DNA from: Aldrovandia affinis
Lineage: Eukaryota; Chordata; Actinopteri; Notacanthiformes; Halosauridae
Assembly (NCBI GenBank): GCA_029706075.1
Contig: JAINUG010000086.1
Coordinates: 1,054,001 to 1,118,000, forward strand
Length of the DNA: 64,000 nucleotides
Reading direction: 5' to 3'
The notes under the pieces were generated by a model. That model did not search any database. It was not told the DNA's origin and saw nothing but the letters and a program-made list of their open reading frames with translations. The position numbers and the translations under genes were made by a program. Positions 1 through 12,500 of this stretch are shown piece by piece. Position 1 is the stretch's first letter; the number at the start of each line of letters is the position of its first letter.

Positions 1-283
1 ATTGTACCCTTTATTTATTTCGATTTGCTCTCCCCCACAATCCCACCGCCCGTCAAACGGGTCAAGCTAATACGAGGCCAGCAATGATCTGCCTCCTCCG
101 AGACGGAAATTGCCCACCTGACTTTACAGGGATGCCCTTCGTGCTTTTCAGCGAGCTTGTGCCGGCTCTCCCTCCCCCCTCTGCCTGGGGCAGACAGCCA
201 ATCGCCGCCCCCGAGTGCAGCTGCATGCAACCTGCATTCCGGGCGATGCTTTGACTGTTACACCACCCGAGGTCCCAAAGGGG
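1..283 (-). repeat. tRNA-derived SINE family A, copy 1 (truncated by window edge)
   Basis: On the minus strand the element starts with a tRNA-like head (CTCGGGTGGTGTAACAGTC) near 283 and continues into the body shared with copies at 16101, 23974, 30274 and 43591 (GGCAGACAG complement, CTCCGAGA, GGTCAAGCTA). The B-box part is missing, so the copy carries an internal deletion. Confidence 0.75.
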
Positions 284-285
284 GC

Positions 286-2642
286 ATTTTTTCATGTTTT
301 AACCTTTAACTCAACGATCAATTACAAAAAAACTGCTCATAACAAAATAAATTATAATCTAAAATCACTGTATTTGATCTTTAATAAGCACATTCCAAAA
401 ATAAAAACTTGGCATAAAATCTGTTTCTGTACTGCATTTATATCTCATTATTCTGCACATTGTCCAGTCAGACTGCAAAATTATTTAAGACTGCAGAACT
501 TATATTCGAAGCTTAAAAGGATAAAATAAAATATGACCTGCAAGTTGGCACGGGTATATAGTTGGCACGAATTAAAGAAAGCAAGACCCGTAGACTTGTA
601 TTCCCCTTTAAAGGAAGAGGTGATTATAAGCCCCACCTGCTGCCCCCCCCCTTTCAGACATGGATCCAACCCTTACCTATTGCGATGGAGAAGACCTGGT
701 CACAACAACGCTGCCCAGATAGCTGAGATCAATCAAAAAACAAAGCAGGTCAGACTCCCGAGGCCACCAGAATAACCAAACTGTCCCTAATTGAGAATGA
801 TGGAGACATTGCAACAAGATGAAAGCGGACAATCGAGCTGCAACATGTGGGTTTTTTTGGCCAAATGAGCCCCCCTTGGCAGTCAGACCTGGGGTTCCCT
901 AGGGCAGGGGATGGGAGAGAGGGGTATGGGAACAGGCGGTCATGCGGTCAGGCCACTATAGAGGAGGATAGCCCCCGCCACCTCCTTGCTCTACCCCTGT
1001 GCCTGTTGTGTTGTGTGGCACACTCCTTACTGTAAGCACTCTCCACATCGCATCACAGACAACGGGGTTTCCTAAAAAGCCTGGAGTTAGTCACAACAAG
1101 AACTTTTGTTTCGTCTCAATTGAGATGGGCGTGTGTTGGGGTGGGGAGGGGTAAGCGGTTGGGGGGGTCCTGTTGATGAGTGAAAGAGAGGTAAAGCGGT
1201 GATGACACATACACACACAAAAAATAAAAAACAAACAACATAAAAACTGTGGAAACTGGGATCCTTTGGTAATCTCCTTGAATTATAGGCTTTTTAAGAA
1301 TTTATTGAACTACAAGTACTGAATTTCCAAGTTTTCTGTGAAAGGTTATTGCTTTTTTATTTCTTTATTTCTTTTTTTTTTAAACAGATTTCTAAGAGAT
1401 TGTATCATCTGTGAAGCAAATGATATCAGCCATATGGAGGCAGTAGTATAGTGTTCTGCAATAATTGTTTTCTAAAATTAATGTTTAAATATTTATTTAT
1501 ATGATTATTTATTTATATGTTTCCAGATACGTTTCTTTTTGTTTTCTTTCTTACATTTCTTAATAATCCAGTCAGAATGTTACTTACTAGTATTTGGGGG
1601 GGATTTTGATCCCCTTCACAGTAGATGGTGGCTGATATTTACCAGCAATTCAATGTCTCAGATTTGTTATTTAGTAATACTTAATGAAAACAACATAACA
1701 AAACCCCAATTATGTTCCATTCTGAATGCGTATCCGCATTCAGCGTCAGGGTTGATGAAGCTGTTATGCGGTTGAAGTTTTGTTCACAAACTTTGAAATG
1801 TGACCACTGTGTTTAATCTAGTTTGTGTTCAGTGGCTGAAGAGACACCAAGGATCCTGTCATGAATGTCCTGTCTTTGATATCACCATTCAAAACAAGTG
1901 GTTGCTAGAAGTGGTGGAATCAAATCAGAAATGCAAGTTCAAGAAATGAACTACACTGTGAAATGTAAAAAATTCCAAGCTTTGGAAAAAAGGTTTTTCA
2001 CTCTTGAATTGTGTTATAAGAGTATTTGGTATTGTTAATCATGCAAAATCTACACAGCTTTGCTGTTTTTAAGACATAAAGAAGATTTTCTATCTGGGGT
2101 AGCTAGCATTTTTGGATTTTAAAGGTGGCAACCATACCAGTTTTTCACAGTGCTTCACACACTTCATGGATGAGTGGTAGAAATTGGACGCTAGACGTAG
2201 ACACAAGAAGTAGCAGAGTGACATGAGAGCTATTCATCATGAACTATTTAGATGAACAGAGTGACTTCATAATCAAAAAATGGACATATTTTTTCTAGTA
2301 GACTAGAGCTCTGTTATGAATTTCACATTAGCATGTAGCTGTTTGATAAAAATATATAGTGTAAGAGCAGGTAAATCCTTGGAACTGTTGTTTATCTAAA
2401 AACAAATCAATCACTGATAATCTGTTTTGAACACCTCTAGAAAACTTCAAAGGATTTCAATATCAAGGTCATATACGCGATGCAGCGTTTTAAGTCAACT
2501 TTTAAATGTTTTTGTGAATTCAAACCTCTGGGAATTTGACAAATAAGAAAGATTGATTAGGGGTTGGTGGAGGAGGGCAGTCCTTCTCTGACGGTTTGGG
2601 TTGGGGGAATGAGAGCTGCTTTCCCTTGATAGCCTAGTGCAC
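286..2642 (-). other. downstream region of igsf9b, includes 3' UTR of unknown length
   Basis: No gene is seen here on either strand. The 3' UTR must start at 2642 and run leftwards. Minus-strand AATAAA motifs occur at about 1487-1516, 1355-1372 and 1303-1308, but I cannot choose between them. 1,130-1,170 is G-rich and 1200-1245 A-rich. Confidence 0.5.
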
Positions 2643-4299
2643 CTACCCAGAAGCTGACAACTGAGGTGGAGAGGGCTCTGATGGAAGCATCTCCTCATCT
2701 GTCCTCCTCTGGGACGGCATCTGCCCGAAAACGTCGCTGCTTTCCATGGGGGGTGATGGGGACTGGGATGGGTAGCTTGTGGCGGTGGTGGCAAAGGTCA
2801 TGTGAGAGCGGTAGCTGGGGCTGGCTCGCCTGCTACCCTGGCCTTGGGCAGGCGAGGAGGAGGGAGACGACCTACGGGAGAAGCTGGCTGCAGCTGGGGG
2901 CTGCAGGGTGATCTCAGACATCTCTGGAGGTATGGAGGGCTGGATGATGCTGGGGCGGGGCCGGGGGCGGACTACAATCTCCGGGGAGCCCTCGTGAGAG
3001 CTCAGGGGGCTCTGGGTCAGAGGGGAGAGTCGTGACGGCTGGAGGACCACCTGGTGCATGCTGGGCTCCATCCTGCGAGCGGCCCTGGGGCTAAGCCGGG
3101 GCCCAGGATCGTACCAGTGGGTGTCCAGGCTACCGAGTGTGCTTGGGCCGCCAATGTAGGCTGCCGGGTCAGGGTAAGGCAATACCGGTACACCCATACC
3201 GTGGCTCGTGTGTCTTAGCTGCCCTAAACTCTGTGCCCCTTGCATAGGTAAACGCTTGGCTGGAGGGCCCTGAGGCTTAACCTTGCTGGGAGACACGCCT
3301 GGGCGGCTCTTTGGGGCCTCCAACTGCAGGACGCCAGGGTAAGAGGGGACCTGGAGGGATGAGGGCTGGAGGCTGCTGGGAGGAAGGAGGTGGGGTGGGG
3401 GCAGGGGAGGGTCCCGGTGAAGATGCAAAGGGTGGTGAGGTGGGAAGATGAAGTGGGGCCCCTCCAGACTGGAGAAAGGGAAATCGTGGCGCTGCCAGAT
3501 GTCCGGGGAGCGGGAGGAAGGAGCGTGCGTCAAAGGGAGGCTACTGCCAGAAGAGACGTAGTGCTGGATCTCCCCCTCCCCGATCTCCTCTGGGATAGTA
3601 GGGTGACCAAAGGGCCCCTCAGGCAGGTAAGGGGGTGAGGACATAACGGAGCTAAGCGGGCTGGTATCAGGCATGTAGAAGGGGGGTTGGGGGTCGGGAT
3701 CCCCGGGGCTGCCAAGGTAGCCATAGTACTGGCCATGGGTATAGACCCTGTGGTACTGTGAGGCTCTGATCTGCCCTGTAGCTTGAAGCCGGCTGCTCTC
3801 CATGATAGTCATACCTTCCATTGGTCTGTGGAACCGGGGGCTGTAGGCCGGGGGCTGCATGTATGACTCCTGGCTGGAGGACATGGGGGAGATTTGGTGG
3901 GGTCTGAGCGTAGCCATTACTGGGGGCATGGGCCCGGGGTCGTCGTTCTCCTCGTCTGACTGCCGGAACTCTGGGTACAGGTCGGACTCCTCCACGAAGG
4001 GGAAGCCCTCGATGCGGCGCAGCTTGCCGGAGGTCTCCATGTCGGATGGGTCCATAACAAAGCGGCCGTCGGGGCCGCGGCTGATCAGCTCGATGGGCGT
4101 GGTGGCCTCCGCCTCATGCTTGGACACGCTGTACTTCTTGCTGGTAATGGCCCTCTTGGTCTTCTTGTAGAGGGACAGCTCCTTCTCCTTGCCTGGGCTG
4201 TGGGGAACCTTCTTCACGCGCAGGCCCCGCCCATCCTCTGAGGACTCGGATGGGGGTCCAAGGGAGCGGGCACTCTCTGGGCTCACCTTCCCAGAGGAC
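2643..4299 (-). CDS. igsf9b: igsf9b last coding exon: cytoplasmic tail
   Basis: 1,657 coding bases after acceptor CTCCGTTCCGCAG. It starts (C)G-SSGKVSPESARSL and runs through KEKELSLYKKTKRAITSKKY, TTPIELISRGPDGRFVM, EEND acidic patch, YMQPPAYSPRF, HGQYYGYLGSPG, SPLSSVMSSPPYLPEG, LRHTSHGMGVPVLPYP, HQVVLQPSRLSPLTQSP and MSEITLQPPAAASFSRR to LSASG and TAG at 2643-2645. The tail is Pro/Ser rich with His-rich and poly-Pro stretches and no enzymatic domain; in the family it recruits synaptic scaffold proteins. The stop codon sits inside a good splice donor (GG/GTAGGT), so a longer isoform is possible. Confidence 0.95.
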
Positions 4300-6505
4300 C
4301 TGCGGAACGGAGAGAGGACAGAAGTTCAGTCAGTACTTTGTCCGCACATTCACAGCCCATGAAGGTCAAGAGGTCAACCTGCGATGTTCTCCACCTTCAG
4401 GAAAAAAGGTTGAGCTAGCCATACATACAACAGAGCAACTGAAACTTTTTGCTGCAGACATTCAGATCTTATAATGGCATTCACCAGAACAAGAAAGATA
4501 ATCGGAGAAGAAAACTGTCCATTTTTTTATCTTGAAAAAAACAACTGTGATACAACTGCAGCCACTGTACATCACCCACACGTGGGTATCAGCACACTAA
4601 CCCAATGCAGTCAATTGATTGTTTACACCTGTCCATTGATTACAGTCCCACAGAAAATTTAAGTGTAACCTCTAATATCAACTGAATAATTGAATGACAA
4701 AAGACACATTATTTGAGGGCACAGTGCGTAAGGGCACATGAGCTGCTGTGGTGAGTGGCTCAGCCATTTTAGCAATTGAGTTTTACGGCACTATGAGGAC
4801 TTGGTTGTGAATACAGACAACAATCTCAAGTCATGTGACTTCACTGGCCAGGCATTGAGTCACATGACCCCTTATAAATCCTAGCACTGCAATGCATTGT
4901 GGGTGTCTATCTCTGAGGTCACCAACATTCATTTAAATTGTTTTCAGTTGAAACAATTTAAATTAAGGCCTGTGGCTGTGCGTTATAATTAAGGGCAATG
5001 TCTCATCTGATCAGAATGGGCAGGGCAAGTGACCTCATCTTCAGTGTCACACCCAACCATCCCGTTTCCATCATTGATCATGTTCTTATCTTATCACTAG
5101 GAAATTGTTCACCAAAAACCCTGCTGTGTCTGCCGTGCAAAGGTTAATTCAAAATTAATTTGGTTAGTGAAACGTATGTACTCTGTTACATCTTATTATC
5201 TGTGGAATGTTCTGTATTTATTCTGACGGCCTACATTCCCAGGCTGGGGGTTTACCCATTGACATATTTTACCAGGGCTACAAGCAGCCCATAGAAGACC
5301 CCAATAAAAGTTGTAACACACATCCCTATAGTCCCAGTGAGTCCTGATCTCCATGAGTCAGTTGCATTATCTGCCAGCACACTGGGCTCTGGTCAGACTT
5401 TCTCTTATTTTTTCTGGATACGTCTTGTCATTACTCAACCTTCCCTGGGACACATACTCTCCAATCAGTGACGTTTTCACTTTCACCATTTGTTCCCAGA
5501 AAATATATTTGTAATTTTTCAAGCTATGATGGAATTTTGTAATTCTTTGTTTGAAAATACATAGGCTATTCTTGATATTAAATATCAGGTATTAAAGTAA
5601 TTGTGAATATTTACTCACAGCATGGCTTAAAGTTTGTCACGGAAAATGTGCACTTAGAATATATTAAATTCTAAGTTTAACAGTGTATTGTAAATTCCAA
5701 TGTTTCCGTGTGTACCAGTATGATAAATGTGAATTGAGAGAGTATTTATTACCAAGAGATGAGAAGGAACAACAAGCATATTCCAGAAAACAAACAGAGA
5801 AATTAAGACCATTCTTTCCCAATCCATAACAATTTATTGACAATGGCAAAAATACAGCTTGTATCTGAAGTTTATAGCTTCTTTTTCCCCCCTGAAACAT
5901 CAGTTTCAACAGCTAGGTTTGTGCTCATGATGGCTGTCGTGACAAGACTGTATTTCCACGGCAACCGACTGTCGAAGCAACGGCGTTCCTTCTGCCACTT
6001 AAGCCAAGCCAAGGCCGTTCTCCTTCACGATGTCTTCTGAAACCTTTTGAGGTGCAGTGTGTGACAGAAATACAGTCTACTGTCCATTGATCTACAGCTT
6101 AGGTTGCAATGAGTTGACACTTTTAAAATGACTGTAAAAGCACTGAAATGTATACATAATTTGATTTGATCCAAAACAATCAAAACACCGCAGATAATAA
6201 ACCAGCACTGAATTGTAGTGTATTCTTCCTTCATGCTGTCCGCTGATTGTGGGAAAATATTCATATATTCAAAATAGTTTTCATGCTTTATTTTACTATA
6301 CTATACTTTATTTGTATTATACAACTATACTAAACAGACATTTGTTGATTGTCTCTGCAAGGGTGATCTCTGGATTGAGTCACATTTGTGATAAATGTGA
6401 ATTGATAAAGTACTACGGGATATCGATGCAGATGAGAATGCAAACATAATCTAGGTTCCCCAAAAAATTATTGCATTCAGATTTGTTCATCATAATGTAA
6501 TAGAT

Positions 6506-6553
<48 letters not shown>

Positions 6554-9500
6554 GTCACTAATAAATGACTACTACATGAAATTATATACAGGCAACTAGA
6601 AGCCAGAACACATTTTTGGCACCAAAGGTTTTACCACTGTACATAAGCTTATAGCCTGTATATTAATCATTAATGCTGAACTTCTAAGAATTAATAACAC
6701 CATATAGTTCGAAAGAACGTATAAAAATTTTAGAGGTACCGGTCAGTAACAGAAGCACCATGAATACATAAACAGTAAGCTGTGCTGCATATCACCACAC
6801 ATGAATAAAAAATTTGAAAAACAAAAGACAAAAGTGCGCGGGTAGACCCGCATCGGGAATGACTGGCACGGTGCGGTCAAGCTCGGGTGTGCTGAAGCGT
6901 GTTCGTCACAATGAGGCAGTGATTCAGGGGCTGTTTTGCTGGGAAAAATCTGGAAAAATATGAGGCACATTCAGAGGATCACCCACCGATACAGACTGTA
7001 AGGGAAATCACTGGCACCCTCAGAGCATTCGACTGTATTACAGAAGCCCTTTTGCCAATCGCAATGCCTACATTTAACAGTTTCCGTTTCCCAACTAGTC
7101 CCTTTACATTTAGTGCTGATTCATTCCAATCCCCCAGAGAGTACGTTCACTGAATTTGTGACCAGGCAATGACGTAGTACCTCTTACAGTAAGATTGGCA
7201 GCAGCGACAAACAGTAGACAGTCTGTGTATATCTGGAGGCTACAGGTGGTGATGGGGTCCTGTCCTGGTCCTCACCTGTACCCCACATATGTGGTTGTTT
7301 ACCTACTGCAGCTGGAGAAACCACACTGATTTTCTCCTTGTCATGACTATGAGCTATAACTTTTGGTTTATCTGTGATCAGACTATGCGACATTCACATT
7401 GCAATCGTGCAATAACAACCAAATAGCACTCATTAGGTAACATTTCTTTGCCTCTTTCCGCAGTTAGCTACGATATGCATAAAAGGGAGATATTTGGTAA
7501 AGATATTGTACATTTTCTAAAATGTGGTGAGGGACAAAACTAAAACGTGGAACTGCACTTCCAGACATCTCCACAATGCAAGTCTTTATTTTGGCATCTT
7601 CTGTACCCCTTCTCATCACACTGCAGACAGAAAGTGCCCAACAGTGCATCTAAAACTGATTTGATTTGGGAAATCAAAAAGTGCATAAAATAACTACTTT
7701 TTGTATGTGAATATATTGTAGCAGTTGCTTCTGCAATAAGGATATATTTGTCAGTCTACAATCCATTGTAGTTAAAAAATGGAGTGGAATGTATTTTTAA
7801 GAGTGAACAAAATGTCATATTAAGGCACAAAAAACTATAAAATATAATATATTAAATAATAATAAAGTGGGGAGAGAAATCTGCTCATGTTTTTGTGGCC
7901 TAAGTCCCCTACACTACAAACCCACAAAGTGTCAAATGGCAGTCGTATGTCACGACAAATGGCAGGTGGCAACGGTGAGGATCAATTCGCAAGAACACTT
8001 AGTACGATAGCCCTTCAACATTAGTTTTGCTTGGACCTCCCAGAACCCTGTGATGACGACAGTCAGAACTGTGCTTCGTCTGTTCAACACTGATAGGGTC
8101 AACCACAGTGGCACCCATTGTTACCCAAAGCTTAGCTTGGGAGTGTCCTTGTTGGCAGGAGGAGGGGAAAGGAAGGGGGGAGGTGTTGGGGGGGTTGTAG
8201 GGAGGGGACATGGCTGCGACCTGTAGGAGTAAGGTTGCCATGGTTCAGGGGAACAAGGTTGCCATGACGCAGGTAGAATGATAAGCAGCAGCGGGGAGGG
8301 AAGGATGACACTAATGGGATGGGAGGAGTCTGGCTGAGGAGGGGAGGAGCCAGCGGATCGATGCTGCTGAGGCAGCCGTTTGCCGTGGCGACGCCTGGCA
8401 ATGCCCAGCAAGACGGGCCTCTATAAACTCACAGGAAAGTCAAATTCACTCTATTCCACCACGTTTTTAGCATCTGAGCTGTTTGGGTCTTACGTGTCCA
8501 GCAGCTACCATCAATAAAATGAACACCTCTTTGTTATGAAAATAAGATATGTGTTTGCATGGGGGCTTCCTATAAAGCTGTTTCTGGCTTACATCTGCAG
8601 AGACAGCAGTTAAAGGTAAAGGTCACTGCTGGTGAGGAGCAGAGGATGTTTATACCCCCTGTCTGTACTTGTGCTGTGTGCAAGCCTGATACCATAAAAC
8701 TATCTTTTTTTATTAGGTTATGACACATCTACCTCTGTAAATATGATGCATAAAGTGGCCACTTTAACTATAACAACAAAAATGTTGCCACCTGCTGGCC
8801 ACCTACGACACAGACCGCTACACAGATGAAATTACCCAGAGCCGAGTGAAGGGACAACCTCGGTTGGTTGTGGGGAAAAAATAAACTTCTATGTTTTTTT
8901 ATTTGCTTGTTAAGTTTTTTGTTTTATTTTGGCATTGCCTGTGAGTGGACCGCGCCAAGCACCACACATGAAACATGCCGCCAAGCCAGCGCACACTGCT
9001 GAACGAGGTGCGGGCACTCACTGAGGACTGGCGGGTGGGGGCCTGTAGCTGCTCCTTTCTGGCCCCTCCCAGTAGGGCTCAGTGCCAGGCAAGGGGGTAA
9101 GAGGAGTCCTGTGGAGGAGGAGACACAATAGAGACGGGGGGGGAGAGTTGGCTGTCAATTAGGCTACACGCTTCCAAAAGGCAACAGAGCAAGAGACAGA
9201 AAGAGGGAGGGGGTAGATTGAGTGAGAGAGAGAGAAAGAGAGAAAGGGGGTTTAAGGAGGGGGCGAAAGAGGCGAAGAGCACAACTAGGTGCGTATTAAT
9301 GTGAGATGTCAGTGATTAGAGAGAGAAGGTTTGAGGGCAAGGGAAGGAGAAAGAGAATGAGAAAGAGGGAGAGAGCAAAAGAAAGGAAAAGATAAGGAGA
9401 GTGAGAGAGCAAGAGACACAAGAAGAGATGTGGCCGCTGCACTTCAGACAATTTCTCAGTTTATTAGTCACAATGATTCATACATCATACAGTTCAAGGC

Positions 9501-12500
9501 CCCCGCATGCTGAGAATATATAATAACTGCATGCAATTTAGCTCTAACATCCCTCAGCAGTCTTATCAATATACCTTTGTATCTGTATGACTTTTGGTGG
9601 ACATCTTCTAATATATTTTGACTCAGTTAATATACATGCTATTAAAGGGGACTTGGGGAAGAGTGCTGAGCTAAGGTGGACTGCACAACATTAAAAGTAT
9701 AAAAAGCTACACTGAAAATAAATCTTAAGAAGCTGATTTAACGTTGTCATAACGGAGATTGAAGCACACAAAACAAGCTGGTTCTAGATCAGGTGAGGCA
9801 GCTGAAATAAGGCATTGGCATTTCAACCTCACTCCACCATCTAGGTAGGGCACCATTAGATTCGAAGGCAGTGGTTCACAACATATGTAAAATCAAAGTA
9901 ACTTTTCATTAAGCTTGCCAAGATTCAATGAAGTGGAACAAAAATTATGGATACAACTGACTGGATACAACTTATTATCAGCATATCTTTTTGGATGTTT
10001 ATTAATGTTTATTTTCAGGATATCACATAACCGGGACCAGGTGAATTACAATTTTTAAATGGACAACAAAGACTAAAGTGGCAAATGGAAAACTTGAGCT
10101 ACACATGTTCTCTCAATGCAAATAGGAAGGAACCTGCCCATCAAATACAGCTGGGCACTACATCGGTGATGGCTGAGGCCACTGCAAAGAGCTTTGAGAT
10201 CCTGAGAGAAGATGGAAAGCTCTTCATAAATGCGATATAATAATAATAACTATGATTTTCATACACATCACAGAATCTTGTGTGTAATTTCACAATCTTC
10301 AATGCCGGGCTTTATCAATGGGATGGGGTTATTGTCAGTTGGATAGAGTTGTGTGAAAACAACATTTAACAGTGTTTAAAGATGATAACGGAATCTTGGC
10401 AAGCCTATGCATACTATTGTCGCTGTGATCTTCTTCGAAGAGGTCAGTATTACGAGGCAGTTAAAGTGGCACGAGAGGTTTACATCGTCAACATATCTTG
10501 TTACTGTTGCGATGCTTTTCATTTCAGAATGTTGGTGAGGAGTGCTCTGGAGCAAACTACTCTAGGTAAAAATGTATTGCCAGTTGTAAATCCCATGAAA
10601 TTTTAAGAGCCTTGTAAAATTAAATGTGGAGGTACAGTGCATGGGGTAAAAGGAAACAGGATCTGCTTTTCAGTCTACTCAACGGGAAGCAGGGAGAAAA
10701 GCGGCACACTGCTTGTCTTATGAAATCATTCAGGAGCTTTGATAGAATACCAATAAATATTAATACATGATTCATTTGTTTACTACTTGGTGTTCACAGA
10801 CCACATTATCTGCATAATAGAATATATCTATGAGACACTGGAAATGTCTTCAAGGTTCTACTGTTTGCAAAACGATGGCATAATTAATCAAGGTATTATA
10901 CGTTTACTCTGTAATGGAGATAATGTTCAGCAACAAAACCCAGTACTGACAGTGGCTGTTAGAGTAGTTACAATGCTGTATAGCACACAATGCAATATAA
11001 ACATAGCATCAAAATATACAGAGGGGAACTGCTTTATATACGCCAAAGGCAAATCCAAAAGTCATCAAAGGTTGAAGTTATTATAACTGGAAGAAGAAAA
11101 ACACACACAAAAAGAAGAGTTAATAAAATAAAAAATAATTCCTCATTAGATGGTTCAAATGCAGGATGTATTTTTGCTTTGTTTTGCAGTATTGTCTTCC
11201 CTATTTTAATACATTGCATAATCAATCTAATACACAAATAGTGAAATTATTGAACCACAGCTTACTGGCTTTAATGTTAGTTTACCATGGTAAAAAAAAC
11301 CTTGGAGGAGTGTATCAAAGCATCATAAAAGCAGGAAAAGCCATAGCCAAGCATGGTAGAAAAGCGTATTGAACAGTCAAAGCAAAGTACACCACATGCA
11401 CATTTACCATGGTAAACTTCAGCAGAAAATCGCTGCATGGTTGCCAGACACACATATACAGTATACGTGACTGTAAAGTTCATTGTCAACACTGGAAGTA
11501 TTCTCAGACAGAAATTGAACACAATTTAAAATATTGATGTAGGAAATAAAAGGGCAGCAAGGTATATCTCTCACTATTGGCCTTTACTGTAAAACACATT
11601 CATCCCATATGGAGATTACTTCATGAAAGACACCTGTTGCATTTACCAGACCAATGAGGTTTAGCATTTCCTTCAAAGACTGATGGATTTCCTGTTTCAC
11701 AAATCTGTCAGGTTTGGACAAGAGCAATGTTTAAGAACACTTGTATGTGCACTGCATTGTACAGATGTGCATATCACAATTGTGCACGTGATTGAAGGTG
11801 TTTCTTTGACCGATTTGTGGGTTGCGTAAAAAAACAAAAAAAACAAAAACACTCACATGTACCGTCTGTAATTTGATAACGAGCCACTTTTCAACCACTG
11901 CTTTTCAGTCAATGTCTCTGTCGTCCTGATCACACAGTAGCATGGGGACAGAAGAAAAACTCAGACTGAAACCCAATGACAATGTGAATGCTATCTGTTT
12001 TCACTCCATTTTCTGACCGAGACCCAATGGAAATGTGAATTCTGTATACATCCTAGTTTCTGACTGAGACCCAGTATGAATACTATATGTTATGAGGAAG
12101 CTAACCTGTTCCCATTTAAACTTGATAGATGTCAGCTGCCCTCTGACAGCTAGGATAATAGAACCTTAAATACAAAGAAAGGTATTTCTACACAATAATA
12201 ACTGACTCTACATTAAATGCTGTGATTAAATACATTCATAAAAGTGTTTGGAGATTGAACAGATTTGTCAGTCACATGTGACATTAACATGTTCACAATG
12301 ATGTTGCAAACAAAACAAAAATGTTCCTTTTGCCATGTTAATAAAATTGTATGAAAATAGATCAAAAACAACCCTGTGTTGTCTGCTTTTCCTGTTAAAG
12401 TCAGGTATATTTTGGGCATCAACACCTTAAAATTAGATTGAGGAACCCCAAAAACAGCTGGTACATGCATATTCTTAACAAATTATGTTGTTCTGTGTAA

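Noticed and set aside
1-2640. A further 3' igsf9b exon that would extend the C terminus
   Set aside because: No acceptor followed by a frame like the longer mammalian ending was found, so it is left as an open question outside the window.
8230-8400. RFX X-box sites (GTTGCCATGG twice, GCCGTGGCGAC once)
   Set aside because: Only half sites are present; none forms the full inverted X-box, so no regulatory call is made.
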